In this document: positions 22,531-29,394 of the stretch, one piece after another | Layout of the letters: every line of letters starts with the position of its first letter | Position numbering within the stretch: position 1 is the stretch's first letter | Translations under genes and position numbers: made by a program | Notes under the pieces: model-generated | What the model was told of the DNA's origin: nothing | The model's input: only the letters and a program-made list of their open reading frames with translations | Database searches by the model: none | Assembly: GCA_937960715.1 (NCBI GenBank) | Contig: CALGOO010000181.1 | Span: 1-29,873 of the forward strand | Direction: 5' to 3' | DNA from: an uncultured Candidatus Competibacteraceae bacterium | GTDB lineage: Bacteria; Pseudomonadota; Gammaproteobacteria; Competibacterales; Competibacteraceae | Length of the DNA stretch: 29,873 nucleotides

Positions 22531-22777
22531 TCAACGCATCCCGCATGGCTTGGGCAACATCGAAGTCAGATAGACGCCTTTGCCCGGGCCGCTGGCAAAC
22601 CAGCATACCGTAACCCTCCTCGGGGCGGCTCGGACGAATGCGCCGCTTGAGTTCGATGCGGATGGCGTTGCCATCCAGGATAAAATCGAGCTGACAGCCG
22701 GGAGTGATCCCGAGTTGGCGGCGAATTTCAGCCGGAATAACCACTTGCCCTTTATCGGAAACGGTGACGGTTTTCAT
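22517..22777 (-). CDS. AbrB/SpoVT-type antitoxin of the VapC pair
   Basis: The 86-aa protein begins with a swapped-hairpin AbrB fold: VSDKGQVVIPAEIRRQLGI, then a C-terminal toxin-binding tail. I chose ATG 22777 because AGGAGAGG lies just upstream; the frame extends to 22825 without a ribosome site. A 15-bp palindrome lies 13 bp upstream of the ATG and is the likely autoregulatory operator. Confidence 0.86.
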   Translation of the reverse strand: MKTVTVSDKGQVVIPAEIRRQLGITPGCQLDFILDGNAIRIELKRRIRPSRPEEGYGMLVCQRPGQRRLSDFDVAQAMRDALNDRS

Positions 22778-22789
22778 GGCAGCCTCTCC

Positions 22790-22804
22790 TCTTACCTGGT
22801 AAGA
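22790..22804. promoter_or_regulatory. palindromic operator of the vapBC-type pair
   Basis: TCTTACC-T-GGTAAGA is a perfect inverted repeat with 7-bp arms and a 1-nt centre. It overlaps the leader of the antitoxin gene, the place where AbrB-type antitoxins repress their own operon. Confidence 0.6.
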
Positions 22805-22890
22805 AGAAATTTTACTGCACTCCATTCGGAGTGACCGGCCCTGAGAGGCGAAAATCCACCACCGCGAAGCGTTCTATCGCGGTCGCCATG

Positions 22891-24300
22891 TCACGGCGTG
22901 GAGTGTTGATTCTCAAACAAGATCACGAACGCCGTTTCGTCATCCAGACAGCGTAAGTCGAGCCGCAACGCCCCGTCGCTGATTCGGCCGATCACCGGAA
23001 TGGGCAGCCGGCGCAGGGCGGTTTCCAGTTCGCGCAGTATTCCGCCCTTCTTGCGCCGGGGAGTGATGACCAGGGCATGGCTGGGCAACCGGTCCACCGG
23101 CAGGGAGCCGCTGCCGATCTGGCTCAAGGCCGGCTCGATGCCGACCTCCACCGGCCAATCGGCGAGCGCGGCCCGCAACACCGGCAACAACCGCGCGGCC
23201 TGAGCTTCAATGTCGGCCGGGGAACGGGTCAGCAGGCGCAGCGTCGCCAGCCGTTCCGGCAGCCGGTCGGGATCGCGGTGGAGCCGGAGGACCGCCTCCA
23301 GTGCGGCTAAGGTGAGCTTGCCGACCCGCAACGCCCGTTTCAGCGGGTTCTTCTTGAGTCGTTGAATCAGATCGCGCCGCCCCACCAGCAAGCCCGCCTG
23401 GGGACCGCCCAGCAGCTTGTCGCCGCTGAAGGTGACCAGATCGGCGCCGCTGGCCAGCGTTTCCCGTGGCGTGGGCTCGTGGGGCAGACTGTGGCATTCC
23501 TGAGCGACCAGAGCGCCACTGCCCAAATCCACCACGAACGGCAAGCCGCGCTCGTGCGCCAGTCGCGCCAGCTCGTTCTCGGGCACGCTGGCGGTGAAGC
23601 CGGTGATGGCGTAGTTGCTGGCGTGGACCTTCATCATCAGGGCGGTGCGCGGACCGATGGCGTTCTCGAAATCCCGCAAGTGCGTCCGGTTGGTGGTCCC
23701 CACTTCCCGCAGCCGGGCGCCGGCCCGGGCCATGATGTCGGGAATGCGGAACGCGCCGCCGATCTCGATCAGCTCGCCCCGGGAGACCAGCACTTCCTTG
23801 CGCAATGCCAGCGTATTGAGCAGGAGGAACACCGCCGCCGCATTGTTGTTGACCACGGTGGCGGCCTCGGCCCCGGTCAATTCCCGCAGCCACCCTTCCA
23901 CCAGGTCGTCGCGGTCGCCGCGCCCGCCGGAGTCCAGATCGTATTCCAGCGCGCAGGGATAGCGGGCGGCCATCACCAGTGCCTCCACCGCCGTCTCGGG
24001 CAGGGGGGCGCGACCGAGATTGGTGTGCAGCACCGTGCCGGTCAGGTTGAACACCCGCCGCAGGCGCGCGGCGTGATCGCGGGCCAACCGCTCGCCGAGA
24101 CGGGCGGAAAGGACTGGCTCGGTGAACGTCGAATCACCAGCCATGCCGTTCTGGACTGGCTGGCGCAGTTCCTCCAGCAGGCCGCGCACCGCCGCCAGCA
24201 CCGCCGTCCGGCCGTACTCGGCCAGCAACGGCGCGACCGAAGGCCAGTTCAGTATCCGGTCAACGGAAGGGGGATGGTGGGCAATCGGGGCGTCGGGCAT
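22891..24300 (-). CDS. selA: L-seryl-tRNA(Sec) selenium transferase
   Basis: The 469-aa PLP enzyme converts seryl-tRNA-Sec to selenocysteinyl-tRNA with selenophosphate. The PLP lysine is K295 in FSGDKLLGGPQAG, at the same number as in E. coli. The conserved NLTGTVLHTNLGRAPL and VVNNNAAAVFL blocks are present. ATG 24300 gives the normal N terminus; the frame extends only 7 codons further. It lies downstream of fdhE on the same strand with 33 bp between, so they are probably co-transcribed. selB is no longer adjacent. Confidence 0.96.
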   Translation of the reverse strand: MPDAPIAHHPPSVDRILNWPSVAPLLAEYGRTAVLAAVRGLLEELRQPVQNGMAGDSTFTEPVLSARLGERLARDHAARLRRVFNLTGTVLHTNLGRAPLPETAVEALVMAARYPCALEYDLDSGGRGDRDDLVEGWLRELTGAEAATVVNNNAAAVFLLLNTLALRKEVLVSRGELIEIGGAFRIPDIMARAGARLREVGTTNRTHLRDFENAIGPRTALMMKVHASNYAITGFTASVPENELARLAHERGLPFVVDLGSGALVAQECHSLPHEPTPRETLASGADLVTFSGDKLLGGPQAGLLVGRRDLIQRLKKNPLKRALRVGKLTLAALEAVLRLHRDPDRLPERLATLRLLTRSPADIEAQAARLLPVLRAALADWPVEVGIEPALSQIGSGSLPVDRLPSHALVITPRRKKGGILRELETALRRLPIPVIGRISDGALRLDLRCLDDETAFVILFENQHSTP

Positions 24301-24333
24301 TTGGAATCGGGGACAGGGCACCGGTGCGGTCGG

Positions 24334-25257
24334 CTATCCATCTCCCTGAAATATCAGGTAGTTGACGCCGCTCTTGGCGAATTTCTCCTCGCTCGTCAGC
24401 AAGTCGAGGGCGAGGCTGGCCAAATCGTCGGCCGACGGCTCCACATCGGGGTCCCGATCCATGCGGCAAAGCTTCAGATAACTCCCGCACTCGGGACAGG
24501 CTTCGGCCTGGACGGGGTCCGTGCGGTCTTCCATCGCGTAATAGACGATGCCCTTGTCGTTGTCGCAATGGCTGCACTGGGCTCTGACGACGTGCCATTC
24601 CGTGCCGCACAGGGCGCAATGGAGATAGCGCAGACCATGGCCCGCGTCGCCGACGCGCACCACCCCGGCCACCGGAGGACTGCCGCATACCGGACAGAGG
24701 CCATGCGACTCCGGTCGCGCTATCCAGACGGTATCCAGCGCGGCGGCAAGCCGGGTCCAGTAGACCTGTAGCGTCGCGCCGATCACCGGCGCGCAAGCCA
24801 CATCCAGCCCCTGCCGATCACCCTCCAGCAACCGATCCGCCTGAGATTCCAGCCACTCGTCCCCGGCCTCGCGCAGGCGGGCGAAGGCGGCGCGGGCGGG
24901 CGCGGGGGCGATGCCGTCCAATGCGTCCGCCAGTTGGATGACGACAGATCGCCAGACCGGATCGCGCGGCCATCCTCCCGGCGCCAGCGGCGGCATGGCG
25001 TGCTCGCGGCAACGGGCAAGCAGGTCGGCGTCGGGCAGCGGCAGGGCCGGGAGTCGATCAAGTTGCTCCTGCTGGGCGTCCGCCAGGGCGGCGGCGAATA
25101 TCAGGTAATCGCCGAGGCTGTGACCGGCGGCAAGCTGGCGCAGCCGCCGCGCTCGCCGGGCGAACGGCTGGAAGTCTGGAAGGCGCAGTTCGGGAATGTC
25201 GCCGGTGGCGACCTCGAATTGTCCGGGACGGATGATGGTGGTGGTCATGGCGGGCAT
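24334..25257 (-). CDS. fdhE: formate dehydrogenase accessory protein FdhE
   Basis: The 307-aa protein has the FdhE metal sites: CPVCGS, HCALCGTEW, CSHCDN and CPECGSYLK. FdhE is a rubredoxin-like iron protein required for assembly of membrane formate dehydrogenases. These enzymes often contain selenocysteine, so the location beside selA makes sense. ATG 25257 shares its A with the stop of the upstream gene (TGATG), which favours it over ATG 25248. The dehydrogenase genes themselves are not in the window. Confidence 0.93.
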   Translation of the reverse strand: MPAMTTTIIRPGQFEVATGDIPELRLPDFQPFARRARRLRQLAAGHSLGDYLIFAAALADAQQEQLDRLPALPLPDADLLARCREHAMPPLAPGGWPRDPVWRSVVIQLADALDGIAPAPARAAFARLREAGDEWLESQADRLLEGDRQGLDVACAPVIGATLQVYWTRLAAALDTVWIARPESHGLCPVCGSPPVAGVVRVGDAGHGLRYLHCALCGTEWHVVRAQCSHCDNDKGIVYYAMEDRTDPVQAEACPECGSYLKLCRMDRDPDVEPSADDLASLALDLLTSEEKFAKSGVNYLIFQGDG

Positions 25258-25682
25258 CAGCCGTGCAAATAGACGGCGGAAGTCGCGAACGCTTCTTCCG
25301 GCGTCCCCTCCCAACTGCCGTGGGGAAAAATACAAGGCTCGTACTTCTCATGGCTATAGGTGTAGAAAGCCATCGACCATCGGTTCTCGTTACCGAAGTA
25401 GCGCAGGCGACAAAGATGAATCGGCGAATTGCGCATCCGCTTGAGAAATTCTTCACGGGTCTCACCCGTTATTTTCAGAAGGGATTCTTCTGGCTCCTCT
25501 GGTTCGGTATAGGCGTCGATGTAGCAGAATTTCCCGTGGAAGCGAACATCAATCCGCGCGTACTTTCCCGCGTAATGTTTCTCGGCGTAGTCCTGGATGC
25601 GCTGATTGATCCGTGGTTTGATCGAATCGGGGATTTTTCGTCCACCGGATTGGGGATCGTAGACCCATGTTCTTCTGGCCAT
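25257..25682 (-). CDS. conserved hypothetical protein upstream of fdhE
   Basis: The protein has 141 aa, starts MARRTWVYDPQSGGRKIP, and is rich in Tyr, His and Trp. No signal peptide or transmembrane segment is visible. I do not recognise a catalytic motif. AAGGTGAT lies 8 nt before the ATG at 25682, so the longer frame to 25742 is unlikely. Its stop is fused to the fdhE start, indicating translational coupling; this hints at a link with formate dehydrogenase or selenium metabolism, but that is inference. It begins 55 bp from the end of the cassette array. Confidence 0.75.
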   Translation of the reverse strand: MARRTWVYDPQSGGRKIPDSIKPRINQRIQDYAEKHYAGKYARIDVRFHGKFCYIDAYTEPEEPEESLLKITGETREEFLKRMRNSPIHLCRLRYFGNENRWSMAFYTYSHEKYEPCIFPHGSWEGTPEEAFATSAVYLHG

Positions 25683-25736
25683 CGCTTGTATCACCTTAAG
25701 AGCGTTGTATGAGCATAGATTCGAGCAATCTGACGA

Positions 25737-25798
25737 CAACAACCATCTAGCTGTGCAAAGGTGCGGCAGAGCACAGCTTTAGCTGGATGCGGTTATTG
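25737..25798 (-). other. attC-like recombination site C (end of cassette array)
   Basis: Read on the minus strand: CAATAAC, a folded region, then GTTGTTG. CATCCAGCT pairs with AGCTAGATG (one mismatch), AACC with GGTT leaving an unpaired G in the 5' half, and an inner GTGC/GCAC hairpin. The extra base in the 5' half sets the orientation to minus. The stop codon of the preceding gene lies inside CAATAAC, as is usual in cassettes. Confidence 0.68.
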
Positions 25799-25999
25799 GG
25801 TCGGCACCTTATGGTGCTCTTCAGCATATTTACGAAGAGCACGATTGACCGCTTCTGAATCTGGAAAAAGTCTGTGCAAATCAGGATCTATTAATACTAT
25901 GTTAGTGCCTTCCCGATAACGTTTGGCATATTTCCCTCGTTCTCCTGATTTAATCAGATCAGCCGGATACTCCGGCCTTAAGGTATCTTCATCGTTCAT
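25793..25999 (-). CDS. antitoxin of a BrnT-type pair
   Basis: The 68-aa protein is encoded directly after the BrnT-like toxin, with an 11-nt overlap. It is charged, with a C-terminal helix (AVNRALRKYAEEHH). It does not show the clear ribbon-helix-helix of classical BrnA, but position and size point to an antitoxin. The stop lies within attC-like site C. Confidence 0.6.
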   Translation of the reverse strand: MNDEDTLRPEYPADLIKSGERGKYAKRYREGTNIVLIDPDLHRLFPDSEAVNRALRKYAEEHHKVPTQ

Positions 26000-26258
26000 A
26001 TGCTCTACGCTCCTGATTGGTCATACGCCGCGCTGAAATAATACGAATTGTGTCTGATCTTTCGGTATACGATACAACGAGGAAATTTCCTTTTGAGGAA
26101 ACACCAAAGAGTAGATATCGATCCTCATCATACGAATGGTCCGGGTCATGAACGCACGAAGAGTAGTCGTCACCAAATACTTCAGCAGCTTCGAGGAATG
26201 AAACACCATGCTTCTTTTCATTGGTGTGTGCCTTTATATCATCCCATTCGAAATCCAT
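25989..26258 (-). CDS. BrnT family ribonuclease toxin
   Basis: The 89-aa protein has the BrnT pattern: FEWDDIKAHTNEKKHGVSFLEA, quoted as EWDDIKAHTNEKKHGVSF, then VFGDDY, DRYLLFGVS and a late RIISARRMTNQERRAYE. BrnT is a RelE-fold RNase. AGGA lies 10 nt before the ATG. Toxin-first gene order is normal for BrnTA. Intact. Confidence 0.87.
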   Translation of the reverse strand: MDFEWDDIKAHTNEKKHGVSFLEAAEVFGDDYSSCVHDPDHSYDEDRYLLFGVSSKGNFLVVSYTERSDTIRIISARRMTNQERRAYER

Positions 26259-26306
26259 ATACTATTATTCCTAAAAAATCAGTGAGTCGGTTTCAGTATG
26301 CATCCA

Positions 26307-26344
26307 GTTAGGTGGGCTTCACTTCGATCTACCCCCTATATGCT
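26307..26344. repeat. degenerate copy of the GCGGGT...ACCCGC repeat
   Basis: GTTAGGTGGGCTTCACTTCG and the following ATCTACCCCCTATATGCT match the repeats at 27717, 28860 and 29697 with several changes. Like two of those, it is entered through a TTAGG sequence at the boundary of two cassettes. Confidence 0.55.
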
Positions 26345-26345
26345 A

Positions 26346-26522
26346 TTAATCACTCAGCATTTTGATAATATGTTTCGCCAAACGTTCGTTAACCTCACGA
26401 TGTCGAGGGACAGGTTGTGATATTTTGGTCCGTGGGCTTTGATACCAATCATGGTTGCCACCGTGGCGAATGAAGACGCAACCCATATTCTCAAACTTCT
26501 TTATTAGATCACTGTTTTTCAA
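26346..26522 (-). CDS. HicA-like toxin (58 aa, TTG start)
   Basis: The 58-aa frame reads MKNSDLIKKFENMGCVFIRH, then GGNHDWYQSP, VPRHREV and a C-terminal IIKML. This is the HicA double-stranded-RNA-binding-like fold, with the catalytic His in the GGNHD segment. The TTG start overlaps the HicB stop (TTGA), so translation is coupled. A TTG start and small size make it easy to miss. HicA toxins cleave mRNA. Confidence 0.78.
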   Translation of the reverse strand: MKNSDLIKKFENMGCVFIRHGGNHDWYQSPRTKISQPVPRHREVNERLAKHIIKMLSD

Positions 26523-26707
26523 GAAACTTCCAGTTCCGCGACTCGGCGGATATTCGGGATTTGTCCGCCAGTTAGCTCTTTATAAATATCAATCAGATTC
26601 TCTTTTAATTCCTCCTCCGTTTCACCTTGAGTCCAGTAATCTGGAAATTCATCAAAGTAGCCTATCCACATTTCCTCATCTTTCCAGTAAGTATATTTTT
26701 GCTTCAT
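26519..26707 (-). CDS. HicB-like antitoxin (short form)
   Basis: The 62-aa protein has the HicB partial RNase-H-like core: YTYWKDEEMWIGYFDEFPDY, then W-T-Q-G-E-T and ELKENLIDIY. There is no DNA-binding domain after it, so it probably does not autoregulate like full HicB. The gene precedes hicA, the reverse of the E. coli order. GGTGAGG lies upstream of the ATG. Confidence 0.8.
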   Translation of the reverse strand: MKQKYTYWKDEEMWIGYFDEFPDYWTQGETEEELKENLIDIYKELTGGQIPNIRRVAELEVS

Positions 26708-26714
26708 TACCGCC

Positions 26715-26948
26715 TCACCAGGGAAATGTACTTCGAATTGATAAAAGGGGCTGATAACCTAATCTACTCGAATGCGGTGAGCTATAGCAGCCATCGACAT
26801 AATATGCTGAGCCGAATGTTCGCCGTAACTCGGGAAAAGACGCCACTGCAAGTGGGCTAACTTTACGAAACCATTCCTCCAAAGCGGGCTTGGGTTCTGG
26901 ACGACGTTCCCAGAATTCCCTTATTGGTCTATTGGAGATGAGGCGCAT
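26715..26948 (-). pseudogene. truncated HigB-like toxin gene (copy 1)
   Basis: The first 50 codons (MRLISNRPIREFWERRPEPK and on to FGSAYYVDG) are HigB-like. At about 26789 homology with copy 2 stops, and the remaining 27 codons are unrelated to HigB, so the C-terminal half of the RelE fold is lost. The ATG start is intact. It is part of a 184-bp segment shared with 28666-28849. Confidence 0.75.
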
Positions 26949-26972
26949 GGCTTCTTAAAGATTGATCGTTAA
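26789..26972. repeat. 184-bp duplicated higB segment, copy 1
   Basis: It aligns without gaps to 28666-28849. I count about 19 differences by eye, so close to 90 percent identity. It covers the higB 5' half and the cassette's leading edge. Confidence 0.8.
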
Positions 26973-27026
26973 CGATAAAGCTCACCGGCGGAGCGAAGCG
27001 GATTCCGGTGCAGCGCCTTGTTAGGC
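26967..27026 (-). other. attC-like recombination site B
   Basis: On the minus strand: GCCTAAC at 27026-27020, ending GTTAACG at 26973-26967. The stem pairs GCT-G-CACCGG with CCGGTGAGC, leaving an extra G in the 5' half, the known asymmetry of attC. The preceding gene's TAA lies in GCCTAAC. The site is 60 bp long, a standard size. Confidence 0.82.
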
Positions 27027-27215
27027 TGTAGTTTCCCCATGTTCTCCGATATTGCGTGTCGGCTGCATTATTGGCTCACGATTAACTAATCTAGCCGCAC
27101 ATTTTTTTTCTTCCTCCTTAATTGCAGCAAAAATACGATCAAGATCATTACCGTATTTTGCAGCGTGGGCGCTTCTAACCCTACGGATTTCTTCCACTAT
27201 TGGATCATCTTGCAT
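27021..27215 (-). CDS. probable antitoxin of the PIN-domain pair
   Basis: The 64-aa charged helical protein (PIVEEIRRVRSAHAAKYGND, then IFAAIKEEEK) overlaps the PIN gene by 11 nt. Size and position suggest an antitoxin. I do not recognise a DNA-binding domain. The stop falls inside attC-like site B. Confidence 0.62.
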   Translation of the reverse strand: MQDDPIVEEIRRVRSAHAAKYGNDLDRIFAAIKEEEKKCAARLVNREPIMQPTRNIGEHGETTA

Positions 27216-27678
27216 CGATTAATTCCTCTGGAGAGCAAAGTATTGGGCTATTAAAGCCAGACAAGTTAATGACTTGGGTTATTTTGTTTCGCATGTTTGC
27301 ATTGTTGATGTGTTTAAAATTCCATGTAAGCAGGAAATCGATACCCTGCACAGCAGCAATACTAATGTGAAGCGCGTCTTCCATACTTGATGCGGGTATT
27401 GCATTCTCCGCAATCAGTGACTTGGCTAAAGCTACGGCGTTAGTTGTTACCACTAGCACGGGAATACCATCAACAATAGCCAGCCGATTACTTGCTGCCT
27501 GCGAATCGCCGAAGCTTATTTCCTCTAGCACCAATTCAGAAACAAAGATTTCAAATGAATTCTTATAAATATCCCACCATTCTATACTTATAGCCTGCCG
27601 TGCAGATATTACGACATCCCTGCTTGGGCGGGCCGTAATGTAGCTGATGACTGATGATTCTATATAGACCGATTTCAT
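27205..27678 (-). CDS. PIN-domain toxin
   Basis: The 157-aa protein starts MKSVYIESSVISYITARPSR, the N terminus of a PIN subfamily with E instead of the usual first D. LVLEEISFGD, ASSMEDALHISIAA and LLTWNFKHINN complete the acidic site. Toxin-first order with a small partner downstream is typical of this subfamily. Likely a ribonuclease. It is carried as a cassette between the repeat at 27717 and attC-like site B. Confidence 0.82.
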   Translation of the reverse strand: MKSVYIESSVISYITARPSRDVVISARQAISIEWWDIYKNSFEIFVSELVLEEISFGDSQAASNRLAIVDGIPVLVVTTNAVALAKSLIAENAIPASSMEDALHISIAAVQGIDFLLTWNFKHINNANMRNKITQVINLSGFNSPILCSPEELIDAR

Positions 27679-27716
27679 GCCGATATGTTGGATAAAGAGG
27701 GTTGAGTCTTGGGAAT

Positions 27717-27754
27717 GGCGGGTTTCGCTTCGCTCTACCCGCGCTACGCGCTGA
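27717..27754. repeat. GCGGGT...ACCCGC palindromic repeat
   Basis: GGCGGGTTTCGCTTCGCTCT and the following ACCCGCGCTACGCGCTGA form a hairpin-capable unit. It lies between the UPF0158 gene and the PIN gene. Closely similar units are at 28860 and 29697. Confidence 0.75.
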
Positions 27755-27843
27755 TTTTAGTGTCTCTAATTTAAGTCAATTCTTTAGAGGTTTCCTGTGG
27801 AAACTGTTTGAGTGAAGATAGGATAGGTCTCGAGTATTGAGTA

Positions 27844-28269
27844 TTACGATACGACCTGAATGCCATTCTCATTTGCCCATGCACGCAATGCCTTTTCGAC
27901 CGCTTTGCTTTCATACGAGTACCACTTATCGAGATGCCCTTCCCGATCAAGCAGATTCTTGAACTTTGCGTATGCACCCTTTTTCCTGAAAATTTCCCGA
28001 ACGGTTGACGCATGGTCCGGCAATGCCTCATCGACATATCGCATCGCCAACCACTTGCCAAGATCGAGATCGTTCTTGTGAGGAACCGAGACGTATCTTG
28101 ATGGGTCGTCAAGGTCCTCCGGCAATTCGTCTTCAAGCTCGTAATCGTTAGAGCGCAGGTATATTGAACCCGTCTCTTTGGAGATCAATGCCGAATTCTC
28201 AAGTGAACCTGATGCACTGACCCACTCGAAGGCGGTAAGCAAATCATCCAACTTTACATTGACTGACAT
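27844..28269 (-). CDS. UPF0158 family protein
   Basis: The 141-aa protein has the UPF0158 layout: a KETGSIYL strand, an acidic stretch with a D-D-P-S-R-Y-V-S-V-P turn, then GAYAKFKNLLDREGHLDKWY and a C-terminal RAWANENGI. No function is known for the family. It is one of the few array genes not obviously part of a toxin-antitoxin pair. No strong ribosome site is seen before ATG 28269. Confidence 0.75.
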   Translation of the reverse strand: MSVNVKLDDLLTAFEWVSASGSLENSALISKETGSIYLRSNDYELEDELPEDLDDPSRYVSVPHKNDLDLGKWLAMRYVDEALPDHASTVREIFRKKGAYAKFKNLLDREGHLDKWYSYESKAVEKALRAWANENGIQVVS

Positions 28270-28310
28270 AACAGGAATTGTGGTCTAGCCTCGATTATTC
28301 TCCGTCCACA

Positions 28311-28538
28311 CTATAATGGCTCCTGATCAATTTCATACGCTTCGATCAGATCGCCAACTACGCAAACAAGCGAATAGAGGGGATGACTGGTATCGTCAAG
28401 GACAATATCGAGCAGGCTATTTAGCAAATTCGTAGCCTGTTCGTAATCGCTTTCCGATTCGATGTGCGACAGAGGGGCAATTGATCTAAGTGCTTGCCAA
28501 GCAGGAATAAGTTTCTCAATATTAAGTGCTACATTCAT
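28311..28538 (-). CDS. HigA-like antitoxin lacking its HTH domain
   Basis: The 75-aa protein matches the N-terminal half of HigA (ESDYEQATNLLNSLLDIV, then DLIEAYE). A TAG codon ends the frame where full HigA proteins continue into the helix-turn-helix domain, and no HTH follows in any frame. Its ATG overlaps the stop of the higB remnant (ATGA), the usual higBA order. With the toxin inactivated, loss of the DNA-binding half would be neutral. Confidence 0.75.
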   Translation of the reverse strand: MNVALNIEKLIPAWQALRSIAPLSHIESESDYEQATNLLNSLLDIVLDDTSHPLYSLVCVVGDLIEAYEIDQEPL

Positions 28539-28825
28539 TCTCTTATCCAGTCATTTCTATCATATTCCGAGTGGGTCATGACCTGCCGGACATAGAGACG
28601 CTGCTTTTCATAGTGGATAACAGTCGCGATTCGATATTTGTTTCCACCTACATCAAACAGCGTGTAGCCATCGACATAATCTGCTGAGCCGAATGTTCGC
28701 CGTAACTCGGGAAAAGACGCTACTACAAGTTGACTAACTTTACGAAACTATTCTTCCAATGTGGGCTTGGATTCTGGACGACGTTCCCAGAATTCCCCTA
28801 TTGGCCTCTTAGAGATGACGCGCAG
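28535..28825 (-). pseudogene. HigB-like toxin pseudogene (copy 2)
   Basis: The full 96-codon HigB frame is recognisable, from RVISKRPIGEFWERRPESKP to a C-terminal RQVMTHSEYDRNDW. The start codon is CTG where copy 1 has ATG, and codon 26 is TAG (28750-28748) where copy 1 has TGG. The C-terminal catalytic half is otherwise intact. The toxin cannot be made at full length. Confidence 0.8.
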
Positions 28826-28849
28826 GGTTTCTTAAAAAATGATCGTTAA
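28666..28849. repeat. 184-bp duplicated higB segment, copy 2
   Basis: Gap-free match to 26789-26972 with about 19 differences. The two copies also share the leading edge TTAACGATC before the gene. Confidence 0.8.
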
Positions 28850-28866
28850 AACTCATCTGGTTAGGC
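28844..28866 (-). other. collapsed attC-like site
   Basis: On the minus strand GCCTAAC is followed by CAGATGAG and then TTTTAACG, the leading edge of the higB cassette. CAGATGA also occurs in the 3' half of attC site A. The central hairpin of an attC is missing, so only the outer parts remain. Confidence 0.55.
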
Positions 28867-29059
28867 GGGTTTCGCTTCGCTCTACCCGCCCTACGCGCTG
28901 AATTATCAGAATGCCTTTTTTCCACTTTCTATAAAGAGAATCAATTTCTGGATCCCCTTGATCGGTATAAACTGACCTTTTTGTTTCTGGAACAGCTAAT
29001 TCAGTTGATTCATCTTGAATCTGTTCTTGAAGCAAATCATTTGAATTATTGTCTTCCAT
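28853..29059 (-). CDS. small hypothetical protein whose end is encoded by a repeat
   Basis: The 68-aa protein begins MEDNNSNDLLQEQIQDESTE and has GGGAG 6-7 nt before its ATG, so translation is likely. It is acidic at first and then basic. The last 12 residues (GRVERSETRLTR) come from the dispersed repeat at 28860-28901, and the stop lies in the collapsed attC. I recognise no function; it may be an antitoxin that lost its partner. Confidence 0.55.
   Translation of the reverse strand: MEDNNSNDLLQEQIQDESTELAVPETKRSVYTDQGDPEIDSLYRKWKKGILIIQRVGRVERSETRLTR
28860..28901. repeat. GCGGGT...ACCCGC palindromic repeat
   Basis: GTTAGGCGGGTTTCGCTTCG and the following CTCTACCCGCCCTACGCGCTGA, almost identical to 29697-29736. 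It begins with the GTTAGGC that is the end of the collapsed attC. Confidence 0.8.
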
Positions 29060-29085
29060 ATACGTCTCCCATTTTATTTAGCGCT

Positions 29086-29145
29086 TTATAACGACCCGCT
29101 TCATCTGCCCCGCGTAGCGGGGTCAGGTGCAAGCCACAGTTAGGC
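29086..29145 (-). other. attC-like recombination site A
   Basis: On the minus strand: GCCTAAC (29145-29139), ending GTTATAA (29092-29086). The stem pairs GCTT-G-CACCTG-A-CCCCGC with GCGGGGCAGATGAAGC around a TAC loop. Two extra bases sit in the 5' half and one C-A mismatch is present. The preceding toxin's TAA is inside GCCTAAC. Length 60 bp. Confidence 0.85.
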
Positions 29146-29394
29146 GATAAGTCTGTCGTATTCTGCATGTGTGCCAATCCAAAACCAGATAAAACCATCA
29201 GAAGCTTGTACCGCCAGCGCACGATGATGTCCTCCTATTCTGGCTGACCAGTACGATCCTACCTTTTTGAAGCGCAGGGAAGGATGATGGGGATTCTGCT
29301 TGAGCAGCAGGTAAGCTCTATCAGCAAGAACCTGAACTTCCTGGGGCAACGCTCGATAGCATGTCCAGAAATCTGGATTAGCGTGATGGTTCAA
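29140..29394 (-). CDS. RelE/ParE-superfamily toxin
   Basis: The 84-aa protein has the RelE fold pattern: an N-terminal helix pair (FWTCYRALPQEVQVLADRAY), then LRFKKVGSYWSARIGGHHRA, and a C-terminal GTHAEYDRL. Basic residues and the final His/Tyr fit an mRNA-cleaving toxin. It overlaps its antitoxin by 4 nt and its stop falls in attC-like site A. Intact. Confidence 0.83.
   Translation of the reverse strand: MNHHANPDFWTCYRALPQEVQVLADRAYLLLKQNPHHPSLRFKKVGSYWSARIGGHHRALAVQASDGFIWFWIGTHAEYDRLIA

Noticed and set aside
28269..28311. Possible short attC between UPF0158 and the higA-like gene (TGTGG/CCACA with GTTATG)
   Set aside because: Too short, no proper GCCTAAC-type end, and no extra-base asymmetry.
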